Part shown: positions 34,582 to 42,149 of the stretch, piece after piece | Layout of the letters: the number at the start of each line of letters is the position of its first letter | Numbering within the stretch: position 1 is the first letter of the stretch | Assembly (NCBI RefSeq): GCF_001636425.1 | Contig: NZ_KV440953.1 | Coordinates: forward strand, 3,840,001-3,904,000 | Origin: Heyndrickxia acidicola | Lineage (GTDB): Bacteria; Bacillota; Bacilli; Bacillales; Bacillaceae_C | Direction: 5' to 3' | DNA: 64,000 bases | Made by a program: the position numbers and the translations under genes | Notes under the pieces: generated by a model | Database searches by the model: none | Told to the model about the DNA's origin: nothing | What the model saw: the letters and a program-made list of their open reading frames with translations, nothing else

Positions 34582-34918
34582 AATAGGCTACCGACGCTTT
34601 TCTGGAGGCTTCCAATCTATTTCTATGGGAGGATCGCCAAGAGAAAAGTCCTTCATAAGGGTGATGAAGGCCTAAAGAGAGAGAACGATCAAGAGAAGGG
34701 TCCTTCATGATGATGGCGGCATTCAGCCATGACTCAGAAATTAGTCAGGGAAGATATTCTTCAAACGGTTTCTCTTGTAACCTCCCCTCAGAGAGGCACA
34801 AATTCTTGCCCGTTCCCGCATTCTCGTACCGAGTGAAAGAGAGCTCAAAACAATCCCCGCCCGCCGCAGCAGGCAGCATCAAAACGTTTCACCCCTCGTA
34901 TCTGCAACTCAGTGAAAA

Positions 34919-34950
34919 TAAAAAACCCATCTCCAGGAGAGGGCCTTTTA
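34919..34950 (-). terminator. Terminator of the gerPF-like gene
   Basis: An imperfect stem (CCCATCTCC with GGAGAGGGC) lies just past the stop codon; on the minus strand it is followed by a run of Ts. Confidence 0.6.
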
Positions 34951-35169
34951 GTTATTGCCGACGATAGGCTGTTCTGCAACACTTGTGTCCACTACATTAT
35001 TAGTGCTTATGGCATTATTTGAGTTAACGAAAGCTCCTCCATTTCCTCCGCCTGCACCATTTGAGGTTTTTGAGGAGGTTTTTGGAGAAATGAAGGCTGC
35101 ATCACCGAATGTTACACCAGCTGTCCCACTGACATTTAAGATTTGTACGGCTCCAATAAAAGCGGGCAT
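34948..35169 (-). CDS. Spore germination protein, GerPA/GerPF family
   Basis: The 73-residue protein begins MPAFIGAVQILNVSGTAGVT, then FGDAAFISPKTSSKTSNGAG, the pattern of GerPF/GerPA, and has a Gly/Asn-rich tail. These proteins are made in the mother cell and are needed for germinants to pass the spore coat. The ATG at 35169 gives the family start and has GAGGGA 9 bases upstream; an ATG three codons earlier touches that site. A sequence like a SigmaK promoter (CATATAATG, with AC about 17-19 bases before) lies upstream at about 35205-35235, which is weak evidence. It is a single gene, not a full gerP operon. Confidence 0.8.
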   Translation of the reverse strand: MPAFIGAVQILNVSGTAGVTFGDAAFISPKTSSKTSNGAGGGNGGAFVNSNNAISTNNVVDTSVAEQPIVGNN

Positions 35170-35295
35170 TTTAATCATTCCCTCGTAAAAATATCATCTT
35201 AAGAGCATTATATGTATCTTGAAAAATATATGTGTATCCCGTTTTTTTAGAAGCGCTCCTTCGTCCAGCTTGAGCCTAGGCATAAAAGACAAAGC

Positions 35296-35339
35296 AAAAA
35301 GGAAAACAATTTAACTAAAAGGGGGTTTGTTTTCCTTTT
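35296..35339 (-). terminator. Terminator-like stem at the end of the small minus-strand ORF
   Basis: AAAAGGAAAACAA pairs with TTGTTTTCCTTTT around a 17-base loop. It can work in both directions. Confidence 0.65.
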
Positions 35340-35548
35340 AACCAGAATATAGGGTTTGATGAAAGCCGTGTTTTTTTATAATGGTCCAGTGACGGCTCCG
35401 CGACATCTTCCATACCATCCGGGGCTAGGCACTTTTCTTTAGTTTTGAATTTAAGCTGATTGCTTTTAAAATAAAGAGCTTGTCCTGCTGTGTTAGTGCC
35501 CTCCAGCTTCCCACTTTTATTTTCATCTTTATTGCTCCTCTCTATCAT
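35315..35548 (-). CDS. Small hydrophilic protein, unknown
   Basis: The 77-residue frame begins MIERSNKDENKSGKLEG and is rich in Lys, Asn and Glu. It contains NTAGQALYFKSNQLKFKTKE and ends GKQTPF inside the loop of a terminator. GAAAAGGAAAA is a weak ribosome site for the ATG at 35548; a TTG ten codons upstream has none. Composition is protein-like and small hydrophilic proteins of this type are often spore-associated, but I do not recognise it. The 270 bases between its start and the MocR gene hold nothing I can name. Confidence 0.35.
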   Translation of the reverse strand: MIERSNKDENKSGKLEGTNTAGQALYFKSNQLKFKTKEKCLAPDGMEDVAEPSLDHYKKTRLSSNPIFWLKGKQTPF

Positions 35549-35845
35549 TTTTTCCTTTTCAGGATAATTTTTTTCCAATTGTCTGGATGCTGTTCTGGTT
35601 GATAGAGTTGAAGATTATGCTTACCATTTATTGTATTACTCATATAATACCGCCATTAAATGTAATTGAAACAAAACAAATATCTACAAATATTGCCGGG
35701 GAAATGCCGGAAATTCTATATATATGGAGAATGTACTTAGCAAGCGACAATATCTTGTTTTTTTAGGCAGTAAAAAGCATGTTTTAACTCGAAAAAAGCA
35801 GTAAAAAAATTTATAAAAATAAATAAAAAGAGAGGTTTTGCAGTC

Positions 35846-37249
35846 TTATGACACTCCAAACCATGCAGAGGCAAGCATTTCAATTCCTTTTTTGATTTCT
35901 TGCTCTGTTAATCCCCCAAATCCGAGCAAAATTTCCGGACAATCTGTTTTGAGCCCCTCCTTATAAACGGAAGAAGGATAGACCTTGACACCGGCTTCCA
36001 TTGCTTTCAGAACAAGTACCTCTTCGGGCATTGCTGTATTTACGCGCAGTAAAATATGGAGCCCGGATTGCTCGCCGATAATTTTGACATTTTGGCCCAT
36101 AAAAAACTGGACTGATGTTAAAAGTTTTTGCTGTTTTTTTCGATAAAGTGTACGCATTCTGTTTAAATGTGTTTCCCAATGTCCTTTTTTCATAAAAAGA
36201 TAGAGGGTTTGCTGGTGAAGCCTGGATACCGTTTGCTTATAAATGGTGAATTCTTTTTGATAGATTTCTAGAAGCTCAGGCGGCAGCACCATAAAGTTTA
36301 AACGGATGGATGGGATTAAGGACTTTGAGAAGGTGCCCAAATAAATGACGCGATGGAGCGTATCCAAACCCTGCAAGGAAGGGATCGGTTTGCCCTTGTA
36401 CCTAAATTCTCCATCGTAATCATCCTCAATGATATAACCGTTATTCCGCTGCGCCCATTGCAGAAGCTCCAGCCGCCTTGAGATGGGCATAATCATACCA
36501 TATGGAAATTGGTGTGAGGGTGTCACATACACATGATTGGCAGGGCTTTTCTCCAGTTGAAGGACATCGATACCATGCTCATCAAGCTCAATGGGAACGG
36601 TTAAAAGTCCGCTGTGCTCAAAGGTGATTTTAGCACGATGGTAGCCGGGATTTTCAAAACCCATCACCTGCCCCTTTCCTAAAATCATGCTTAACAGCCA
36701 TAGAAGATACTGTGTGCCTGCCCCGATGACGATTTGCTCGGAAAGTGCCTGAACACCCCGTGACTGGTAGATGTACTTTGCAATTTGCTCTCGAAGTAAA
36801 GATTCACCCTGGACGTCACCCGAATGTAATAGTTCAGCTTGGTCATCATATATAAGCTCCTGGGTCAGCCGCCTCCAAATGGAATACGGAAAGGAGCCGA
36901 GATCAATTTTCCCATGGCTGAAATCAAAACGAATGTCTTCTGTTTCCGAGACAGGCGGTGGTTCAGCAGTGAGAGGATGCAGGTGTTCCGTATGAAGGTC
37001 CTGCTGGCGGAGACTTGCATACACACCGCTTTTCGGCCTTGTGTGTAAATATCCTTCCATGATGAGCTGTTCATAGGCAGCGTTCACCGTATTCAGACTT
37101 ATATTTAGGTGAAGAGCAAGCTTTCGTTTCGAAGGAAGCTTTTCACCAGCGGAAATTCTCCCGCTTCGAATTTCTTCTTTGAAAAAGTGGTAAAGCTGGA
37201 CATACAAGGGTTCTTTTGCAGCAGGATTTAAATGAGGCGTGAAGTCCAT
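35846..37249 (-). CDS. MocR-family regulator (GntR HTH fused to aminotransferase-like domain)
   Basis: The 467-residue protein has an N-terminal GntR winged helix (EPLYVQLYHFFKEEIRSGRI, SGEKLPSKRKLALHLNISLNTV) and a fold-type I aminotransferase domain from about residue 110. The PLP lysine is in GTFSKSLIPSIRLNFMV and the aspartate region is YIIEDDYDGEFRYKG. Such proteins use PLP as cofactor or effector (PdxR, GabR). It is divergent from a GNAT gene 109 bp away, the probable target together with its own promoter. The end of the gene, CEILLGFGGLTEQEIKKGIE, is typical. Confidence 0.92.
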   Translation of the reverse strand: MDFTPHLNPAAKEPLYVQLYHFFKEEIRSGRISAGEKLPSKRKLALHLNISLNTVNAAYEQLIMEGYLHTRPKSGVYASLRQQDLHTEHLHPLTAEPPPVSETEDIRFDFSHGKIDLGSFPYSIWRRLTQELIYDDQAELLHSGDVQGESLLREQIAKYIYQSRGVQALSEQIVIGAGTQYLLWLLSMILGKGQVMGFENPGYHRAKITFEHSGLLTVPIELDEHGIDVLQLEKSPANHVYVTPSHQFPYGMIMPISRRLELLQWAQRNNGYIIEDDYDGEFRYKGKPIPSLQGLDTLHRVIYLGTFSKSLIPSIRLNFMVLPPELLEIYQKEFTIYKQTVSRLHQQTLYLFMKKGHWETHLNRMRTLYRKKQQKLLTSVQFFMGQNVKIIGEQSGLHILLRVNTAMPEEVLVLKAMEAGVKVYPSSVYKEGLKTDCPEILLGFGGLTEQEIKKGIEMLASAWFGVS

Positions 37250-37302
37250 CCTTCAAGTCTCCTTTCTATCTGTTACCAGAAAAATGTTTGGAACTGGGAC
37301 TG

Positions 37303-37330
37303 TTAACAGGATCAGTTTTCTTCGTATAAT
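37303..37330 (+). promoter_or_regulatory. Promoter of the GNAT gene (SigmaA type)
   Basis: TTAACA, a 16-base spacer, then a perfect TATAAT. TGGAACTGGGACTG just upstream repeats GGAACTG/GGACTG, a possible direct-repeat site for the MocR regulator. Confidence 0.6.
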
Positions 37331-37358
37331 CATACCAAACAAGGGGGGATTTGTAAGT

Positions 37359-37811
37359 ATGAATCAATCACAAACACAATCAGAAGTCATTCGTATTTTA
37401 GAAACAGAAGAGGAGTGGCGCGAGGCGTTTGCCGTTATGGGTCAGCTGCGCACACATTTGGATGAGGAGCAGTACGTAGCCTTAGTCCGGGAGTGCAGAG
37501 AAAAGGAGCAATATCAGCTGGCGGCTCTAGAGGTGGATCATTCAATTAAGGCAGTAGTCGGGTTTCAGCCAATGGTTACACTGTATAATGGACGTTTTGT
37601 ATGGGTTTGCGATCTTATCACTGACGAATCGCAACGTTCAAAGGGTTATGGAAAAGCACTCCTTTCTTATGTTCACGAGTGGGCGAAGGGAATTGGTGTA
37701 AACAGGGTTTCCTTATCCAGCGGGCTGCAAAGAAAAGATGCCCATCGTTTTTATAAAGATAAAATGGACTATGAGCAGGTCAGTTATGTTTTTACAAAAG
37801 AGATTTTTTAA
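37359..37811 (+). CDS. GNAT-family N-acetyltransferase
   Basis: The 150-residue protein has the acetyl-CoA motif LITDESQRSKGYGKALLSYV (about residues 88-107) and the C-terminal DAHRFYKDKMDYEQVSYVF. AAGGGGGG lies 9 bases before the ATG; the frame stays open upstream without a signal and crosses the promoter. It is divergent from MocR, and the substrate is unknown. Confidence 0.88.
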   Translation: MNQSQTQSEVIRILETEEEWREAFAVMGQLRTHLDEEQYVALVRECREKEQYQLAALEVDHSIKAVVGFQPMVTLYNGRFVWVCDLITDESQRSKGYGKALLSYVHEWAKGIGVNRVSLSSGLQRKDAHRFYKDKMDYEQVSYVFTKEIF

Positions 37812-37875
37812 TAGACTTCTCTCATGTCATAACCACCAATATGAGTTCCATAACCAAAAATCAGTCCTTAAATTA

Positions 37876-37912
37876 AACATCCCGCAGACCGTGAACTGCG
37901 GGATGTTCCTTT
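37876..37912 (+). terminator. Terminator of the GNAT gene
   Basis: AACATCCCGCAG pairs perfectly with CTGCGGGATGTT around 8 bases, followed by CCTTT. The T run is short. Confidence 0.75.
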
Positions 37913-37949
37913 AGATTATCATAAATTATACATTTTATATAACATAATG

Positions 37950-38120
37950 GCGCTTCCGCTTTTCGTGTCCAGCTCCAGCACCTATCGGCTAGCGGATTTC
38001 TCCGTCTTTTCCCTATGATAAGTCAACATCAGCTCGTGAACGGCCTCGCTGTGTTTCCTTTATCTCAGTCAAAGACTACGGAATCCGTACGCCGATGAGC
38101 AAGGCGCATCCGCTTTTCGT
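37950..38120 (+). repeat. R2 intergenic repeat, copy 2, overlapping a gene end
   Basis: It is near-identical to the copies at 23678 and 56281 (CTATCGGCTAGCGGATTTCT, GATAAGTCAACATCAGCTCG, CGTACGCCGATGAGCAAGGC). Its right end runs about 55 bases into the 3' end of the tandem GNAT gene on the other strand. Confidence 0.8.
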
Positions 38121-38958
38121 GTGACAGTGCAGCCTGAATATCCAATTGGTAGTAATCCTGCGCATGAAAGCTTCTGAACCCACAGGACTCATACAGCTTT
38201 AGAGCGTTGGAATTTTGGGCTTCTACCTCCAAGAAAATTGGGTAGCCCTTGCTGTGTTCCTGTTTTATGATCCATTTCAAGGCATTTCTGCCAATGCCCT
38301 TCGCCTGGAATTCAGGAAGAATGGCAAATCCATAGATCCATGCCTCGCCGTCATCGTGCGAAACCCTCATTTTCCCCACTTTATGGGTGTTGGATAAAAT
38401 AATATAGAACTGATTCGCTTCATCCCGCGTAACGCGCTGGTAATGATCCTCTGCATCTTCGCGTGCAAGGCCAAACCCTTGTACATCCAGCTCTATCTCC
38501 AGGTCTTTATCAGAAGGATCAGCCGGAATAAGAGAGACAGAGTGGTCCAGCTCCATGGGCTCTGTTCCGTTCCACTTCATTTGATACTCAGTAATCGAAA
38601 AGCTGCTTGCCGTTGTTTGTAGAAAGCCTTTTGCAGATGGAGAGGCGGCGGGCGCATTTAATAGAACTTCCTTGCACCTTCTGTCCGTGATTTCTTTTAG
38701 CGCTTCCTGAAAAAGATTAGAAAAAATCCCTTTCCTCCTGTTGTCAGGCTTTACCATGCCGCATATTTCTATTTTGCTGCCAAAGCCATATAAGGCTAAG
38801 TATCCGGTCAGCTCACCCTTTTCATAATGGAAAAAGTCGTTTGTCTCCTTGCTGTTTCTGGTTTTTAGCATCTCCCAATTTAATTTTAGCTGGATACCAT
38901 CGTATTGTTCGCATTCCAGCTGAAGCCTCCGAATCTCGTCTAATTGATGATTTAGCAT
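38065..38958 (-). CDS. Tandem-GNAT acetyltransferase, C-terminus supplied by repeat R2
   Basis: The 297-residue protein has two GNAT modules. The first (about residues 1-140) includes GMVKPDNRRKGIFSNLFQEA. The second (about 145-280) includes FAILPEFQAKGIGRNALKWI and ALKLYESCGF. The last ~17 residues (SHEKRMRLAHRRTDSVVFD region) are translated from the R2 repeat, so the natural end has been replaced or extended by repeat sequence; the fold should be complete before it. The double-GNAT layout resembles mycothiol-synthase-type proteins, but the substrate is unknown. It starts at an ATG with GGAGG upstream. Confidence 0.88.
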   Translation of the reverse strand: MLNHQLDEIRRLQLECEQYDGIQLKLNWEMLKTRNSKETNDFFHYEKGELTGYLALYGFGSKIEICGMVKPDNRRKGIFSNLFQEALKEITDRRCKEVLLNAPAASPSAKGFLQTTASSFSITEYQMKWNGTEPMELDHSVSLIPADPSDKDLEIELDVQGFGLAREDAEDHYQRVTRDEANQFYIILSNTHKVGKMRVSHDDGEAWIYGFAILPEFQAKGIGRNALKWIIKQEHSKGYPIFLEVEAQNSNALKLYESCGFRSFHAQDYYQLDIQAALSHEKRMRLAHRRTDSVVFD

Positions 38959-39196
38959 TTACTGCCTCCTACGTGAACGAATTCATTTTCTCGGGTTGTT
39001 TTCGCAGCGATTGCTGTTTATGCGTATTAAGCGGTTCGTTGTATGCTTGAACGTTTGTCTGAATTTATTTTACATAGCAGCAAAGCTTACGAAAAAAGCC
39101 TTTCCTAAAGGATTCATTCTGCATGTTCTTACCAGAATCCTTTATAAGATTAAAATTTTAATAGAGATAAGTGCCCGGTAGTGTTTAGAAGAGCAG

Positions 39197-40771
39197 CTAC
39201 CCCAACCACACGGAAAGGAGACTCTCTATTTTCCCAGCATCCAACGTATGGTGATGGAAAGCAATATACCCGTCAGGACGAATTCCGATCACACTTTCAG
39301 AGAGAGCACCGGTCCCTTTTTGAAACTGCTTAAGGGAATCGACTAATTGATCCGTCTGAAAAGGGGAACCGTCCTCTGAAATGAAAAAGACGGCGGCTAG
39401 GCTAGGGAGGCCTGCAGCCAGTTTACGAGCGTAATCGAGTCTGTCTGCTGGAACGGATATCAGCACGGTAAAATGGCTGGGAGCGAGCACTTCATATATA
39501 TGGACATCGCCATTCATTCCTTTTAGCTTGGCGTCTGGCATCCGGTCGCCGGCCTGAAGAGCTTTGCGGGGGAGCTCCTTGTTGTATAGGCTTTTACAAA
39601 CAGATGAATCGCGGTAATGGAGATGGATCTCACTAATTTTTTCTGCTCCTTTTTTCTGAATGAAACGATGGGGAAGGATCCTTTTCATAACAGCTTCCCT
39701 CAGCTTGATGATCAGAGGCTTTTGGATCATCAAGGCATGGATCAAAAAATTGGTTTGTTTAATGATGGATCTGGCTATGGGACGGCGTTCATCCTGGTAG
39801 GTATCCAAAAGGGAAGGAGAGGCGTCGCCGTTTAAGACGGCGGCCAGCTTCCAGCCCAGGTTCGCTGCATCCTGAATACCCGTATTCATTCCTTGTCCGC
39901 CTATGGGATTATGAATATGGGCTGCATCTCCCGCCAGGATAATATGGCTATGCACATAGCTCTGTACCTGACGGTGTGACAGGGAAAAATGCGTGAGCCA
40001 GACAGGGTTTTTAAGGGGAATTGTTCGTGTAGAAATTCGGTCGAGTGCCGACTGGACATCCTGAAGTGTAATCGGTTTTTGATCAAAATTTTGGCGATGT
40101 TTATCAATCGCAATTACCCGCATAATAGAGTGGTCGACAGGCAGAAGCAAACAGACACCATCGCTTGAGATATAAAGGCTTCCGTCTGCTGCAGGATGGA
40201 GCTCTCTAGGAAGGTCTGCGATCATGGCATGAACATTCTCACCGCCTCCGGCAAAATCCAGATTGAGCGTTTTTCGTACTGTGCTGTGTGCGCCATCGCA
40301 GCCAATCAGATAGCTTGCCTTCACAGTATCCGTTCCCTGCCTGTTTTTCAGCTTTACTAGAACGCCATCGTTTTCTTCCTGGCAGGCAAGAATTTCTGTC
40401 TCTCTTTCTACAAAAATAGTTTGTTCATTCAGTGCTTCTTCAAGAATTCTTTCTGTTTCCCCCTGCGGCAGGACCAGTACAAAGGGAAATGGTGTTTTGT
40501 CTTTTAATGTATTAAGATGAACAGAAATTTTTTCGTGCCCATTCGGAAAGATATTCATTTGATCCACTCTTATCCCGTTTTTCACAAACCGTTCAGCGAT
40601 ACCGAGGATATCAAGTGTTTCCAGGGTACGGGCGTGGACGGCAAGAGCTTTGGAATGGACAGACCTTTCGGTTTTTTTCTCGATAATACGCACACGGATT
40701 CCGCAAGAAGCCAGCTGATTAGCGAGCATAAGCCCTGTTGGACCTGCTCCAGCAATAATTACTTTATTCAT
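39197..40771 (-). CDS. FAD-dependent aromatic-ring monooxygenase (PheA/TfdB/MhpA type)
   Basis: The ~524-residue flavoprotein has the Rossmann FAD motif VIIAGAGPTGLMLANQLAS at the N-terminus. The DG motif is YLIGCDGAHSTVRKTL, and the second FAD motif is IILAGDAAHIHNPIGGQGMNTGIQDAANLGWKLA. The C-terminal ~150 residues look thioredoxin-like, as in phenol hydroxylase-type enzymes. Expected activity is NAD(P)H- and O2-dependent hydroxylation of a phenolic or polyketide substrate, which can include antibiotics. The ATG at 40771 has AAAGGGG about 9 bases upstream; 25 upstream in-frame codons are not supported. It is a single gene. Confidence 0.9.
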   Translation of the reverse strand: MNKVIIAGAGPTGLMLANQLASCGIRVRIIEKKTERSVHSKALAVHARTLETLDILGIAERFVKNGIRVDQMNIFPNGHEKISVHLNTLKDKTPFPFVLVLPQGETERILEEALNEQTIFVERETEILACQEENDGVLVKLKNRQGTDTVKASYLIGCDGAHSTVRKTLNLDFAGGGENVHAMIADLPRELHPAADGSLYISSDGVCLLLPVDHSIMRVIAIDKHRQNFDQKPITLQDVQSALDRISTRTIPLKNPVWLTHFSLSHRQVQSYVHSHIILAGDAAHIHNPIGGQGMNTGIQDAANLGWKLAAVLNGDASPSLLDTYQDERRPIARSIIKQTNFLIHALMIQKPLIIKLREAVMKRILPHRFIQKKGAEKISEIHLHYRDSSVCKSLYNKELPRKALQAGDRMPDAKLKGMNGDVHIYEVLAPSHFTVLISVPADRLDYARKLAAGLPSLAAVFFISEDGSPFQTDQLVDSLKQFQKGTGALSESVIGIRPDGYIAFHHHTLDAGKIESLLSVWLG

Positions 40772-40977
40772 ACAGATTTCCCCTTTCATTTTCTTTATCC
40801 ATAGGATACACGTTTCCTGAAAACGGCAAACCTGTTTTTTAGGCATGATAGATACTATCGAAAGACAAAGGCCAGATAATTGGAGATGGGCGGCAAGCGG
40901 CGGAGAAAGACTTGTCCGGCATAAGAACTTTATTATTTGTTTCTGGTAGATAGGGAGGGGGATGGGAAATAATAGTT

Positions 40978-41121
40978 TCAGCAGTAATAATGAAGTGCGT
41001 GCTTTAACAGATGAATATCTTCAAGAATCTCTCTTCTTATTTTTTTATCAGAACATTTTTGATAATCAAGCATAAGACGATTAAGCTCGTACAGAAAAAA
41101 AGAGACCTCTTCTATATTCAT
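40978..41121 (-). CDS. Small helical protein (47 aa), unknown
   Basis: ATG at 41121 has AAGGGAG 6-7 bases upstream. The 47 residues (MNIEEVSFFLYELNRLML, then DYQKCSDKKIRREI, ending in ALHYYC) should form two amphipathic helices. The size and helical hairpin recall Spo0E-like phosphatases, but their SQELD motif is absent, so I leave it unnamed. Confidence 0.5.
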   Translation of the reverse strand: MNIEEVSFFLYELNRLMLDYQKCSDKKIRREILEDIHLLKHALHYYC

Positions 41122-41359
41122 GCTTGTTCTCCCTTCTCTGATTAATAGGTAGGTATATTTATATTATGGCCTAATATTTAGAATTTTAAAATACATTATA
41201 CAAAACTTATACAAAAGAGATACGAAACAACAATTTGCGACGGCAAAATAGACTGTTTAACATGAGTGGCATCGAGACTGAGGGGAAATAGGTGGGAATT
41301 TAGGGAGATCGCTGGATTCGCTGTAATGAAAGATGTGAGGGAATGCAGGAAGGCAGCTA

Positions 41360-41390
41360 GAAAAGGAAGAGTTCTGCACCCTTCCTTTTC
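41360..41390 (-). terminator. Terminator at the end of the small membrane protein gene
   Basis: GAAAAGGAAG pairs with CTTCCTTTTC; on the minus strand the 3' arm ends in TTTTC. The stop codon of the gene overlaps the first bases of the stem. Confidence 0.65.
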
Positions 41391-41679
41391 AAGTGTTCCT
41401 GGCACCCTGGTAAAGGTTGACTGCACCAACCAACAAATGCAGAATCATTCCTACTACAGGAATAATGGCCAGGATATTTCCGATGATGCCAAACACATGT
41501 CCCGATTTTGATTTTCCCACTGCAAAAGACAGGACAAGCCCAACAAAGTGGAGCATAATCAAAACACCAAGCGGAGCCCATGCATGGGCAATAATGACTG
41601 CACCCCCTATAAAGGGGATGGCGAAAAATAATTCAACAATTCCTAATAACATTTTATAAAGCCTTACGACTGTAAGCAT
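41389..41679 (-). CDS. Small three-helix membrane protein, unknown
   Basis: The 96-residue protein starts MLTVVRLYKMLLGIVELFF and has helices at about residues 8-30, 36-52 and 64-86, with GKSKSGHVFGIIG between. AGAGGTGA lies 8 bases before the ATG at 41679. It stands alone, and the last bases of the gene overlap its terminator. The family is not recognised. The 470 bases upstream to the GGDEF gene hold no gene or riboswitch that I can see. Confidence 0.65.
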   Translation of the reverse strand: MLTVVRLYKMLLGIVELFFAIPFIGGAVIIAHAWAPLGVLIMLHFVGLVLSFAVGKSKSGHVFGIIGNILAIIPVVGMILHLLVGAVNLYQGARNT

Positions 41680-42149
41680 TCTGCACGTCACCTCTGTTTA
41701 AAAAGATACAACTTTTTCTCTTGAAAACATCATACCATCTTCCCATAAATAATAAAGGCTGCATTCGTCTAAATTGCATATTTTTGGGAAGTGTTTTCAT
41801 ATAAGATTGTACATATTTATTTTGGCTAGCAGGGCTTGTTCGAAAATAAATATGAGCATAAGGCTCCGCTGCTCAATCCTTTTTCATCTTTAACTGAGTG
41901 AACTAGTAAAATTTCCTTAATTTTCCCTTATTTCCATATTGCCAATTATACCATATTATAGGAATATACTATATTCTTTCAGGCTCCATCCTACAAGCTG
42001 TTGCTATAGTTCAAGTAGTAAGCAGCGAAAAGCCTTTCTAATATAAGTTCAAGGATAAGACTGACATATTGAAACCTGAAAAAAGCAGCAGCTAATAAGA
42101 TAAGCGGGCTTTTATAAAAATGAATGTTAAATGAACTTTGGGGAGAAGA

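Noticed and set aside
34465-34967. Overlapping plus-strand frames in the gap before the gerPF-like gene
   Set aside because: They are tandem 21-bp repeat units and unstructured sequence translated; no ribosome sites and no family likeness.
41700-42149. Possible c-di-GMP riboswitch before the GGDEF-EAL gene
   Set aside because: I looked for GEMM-like conserved blocks and saw none.
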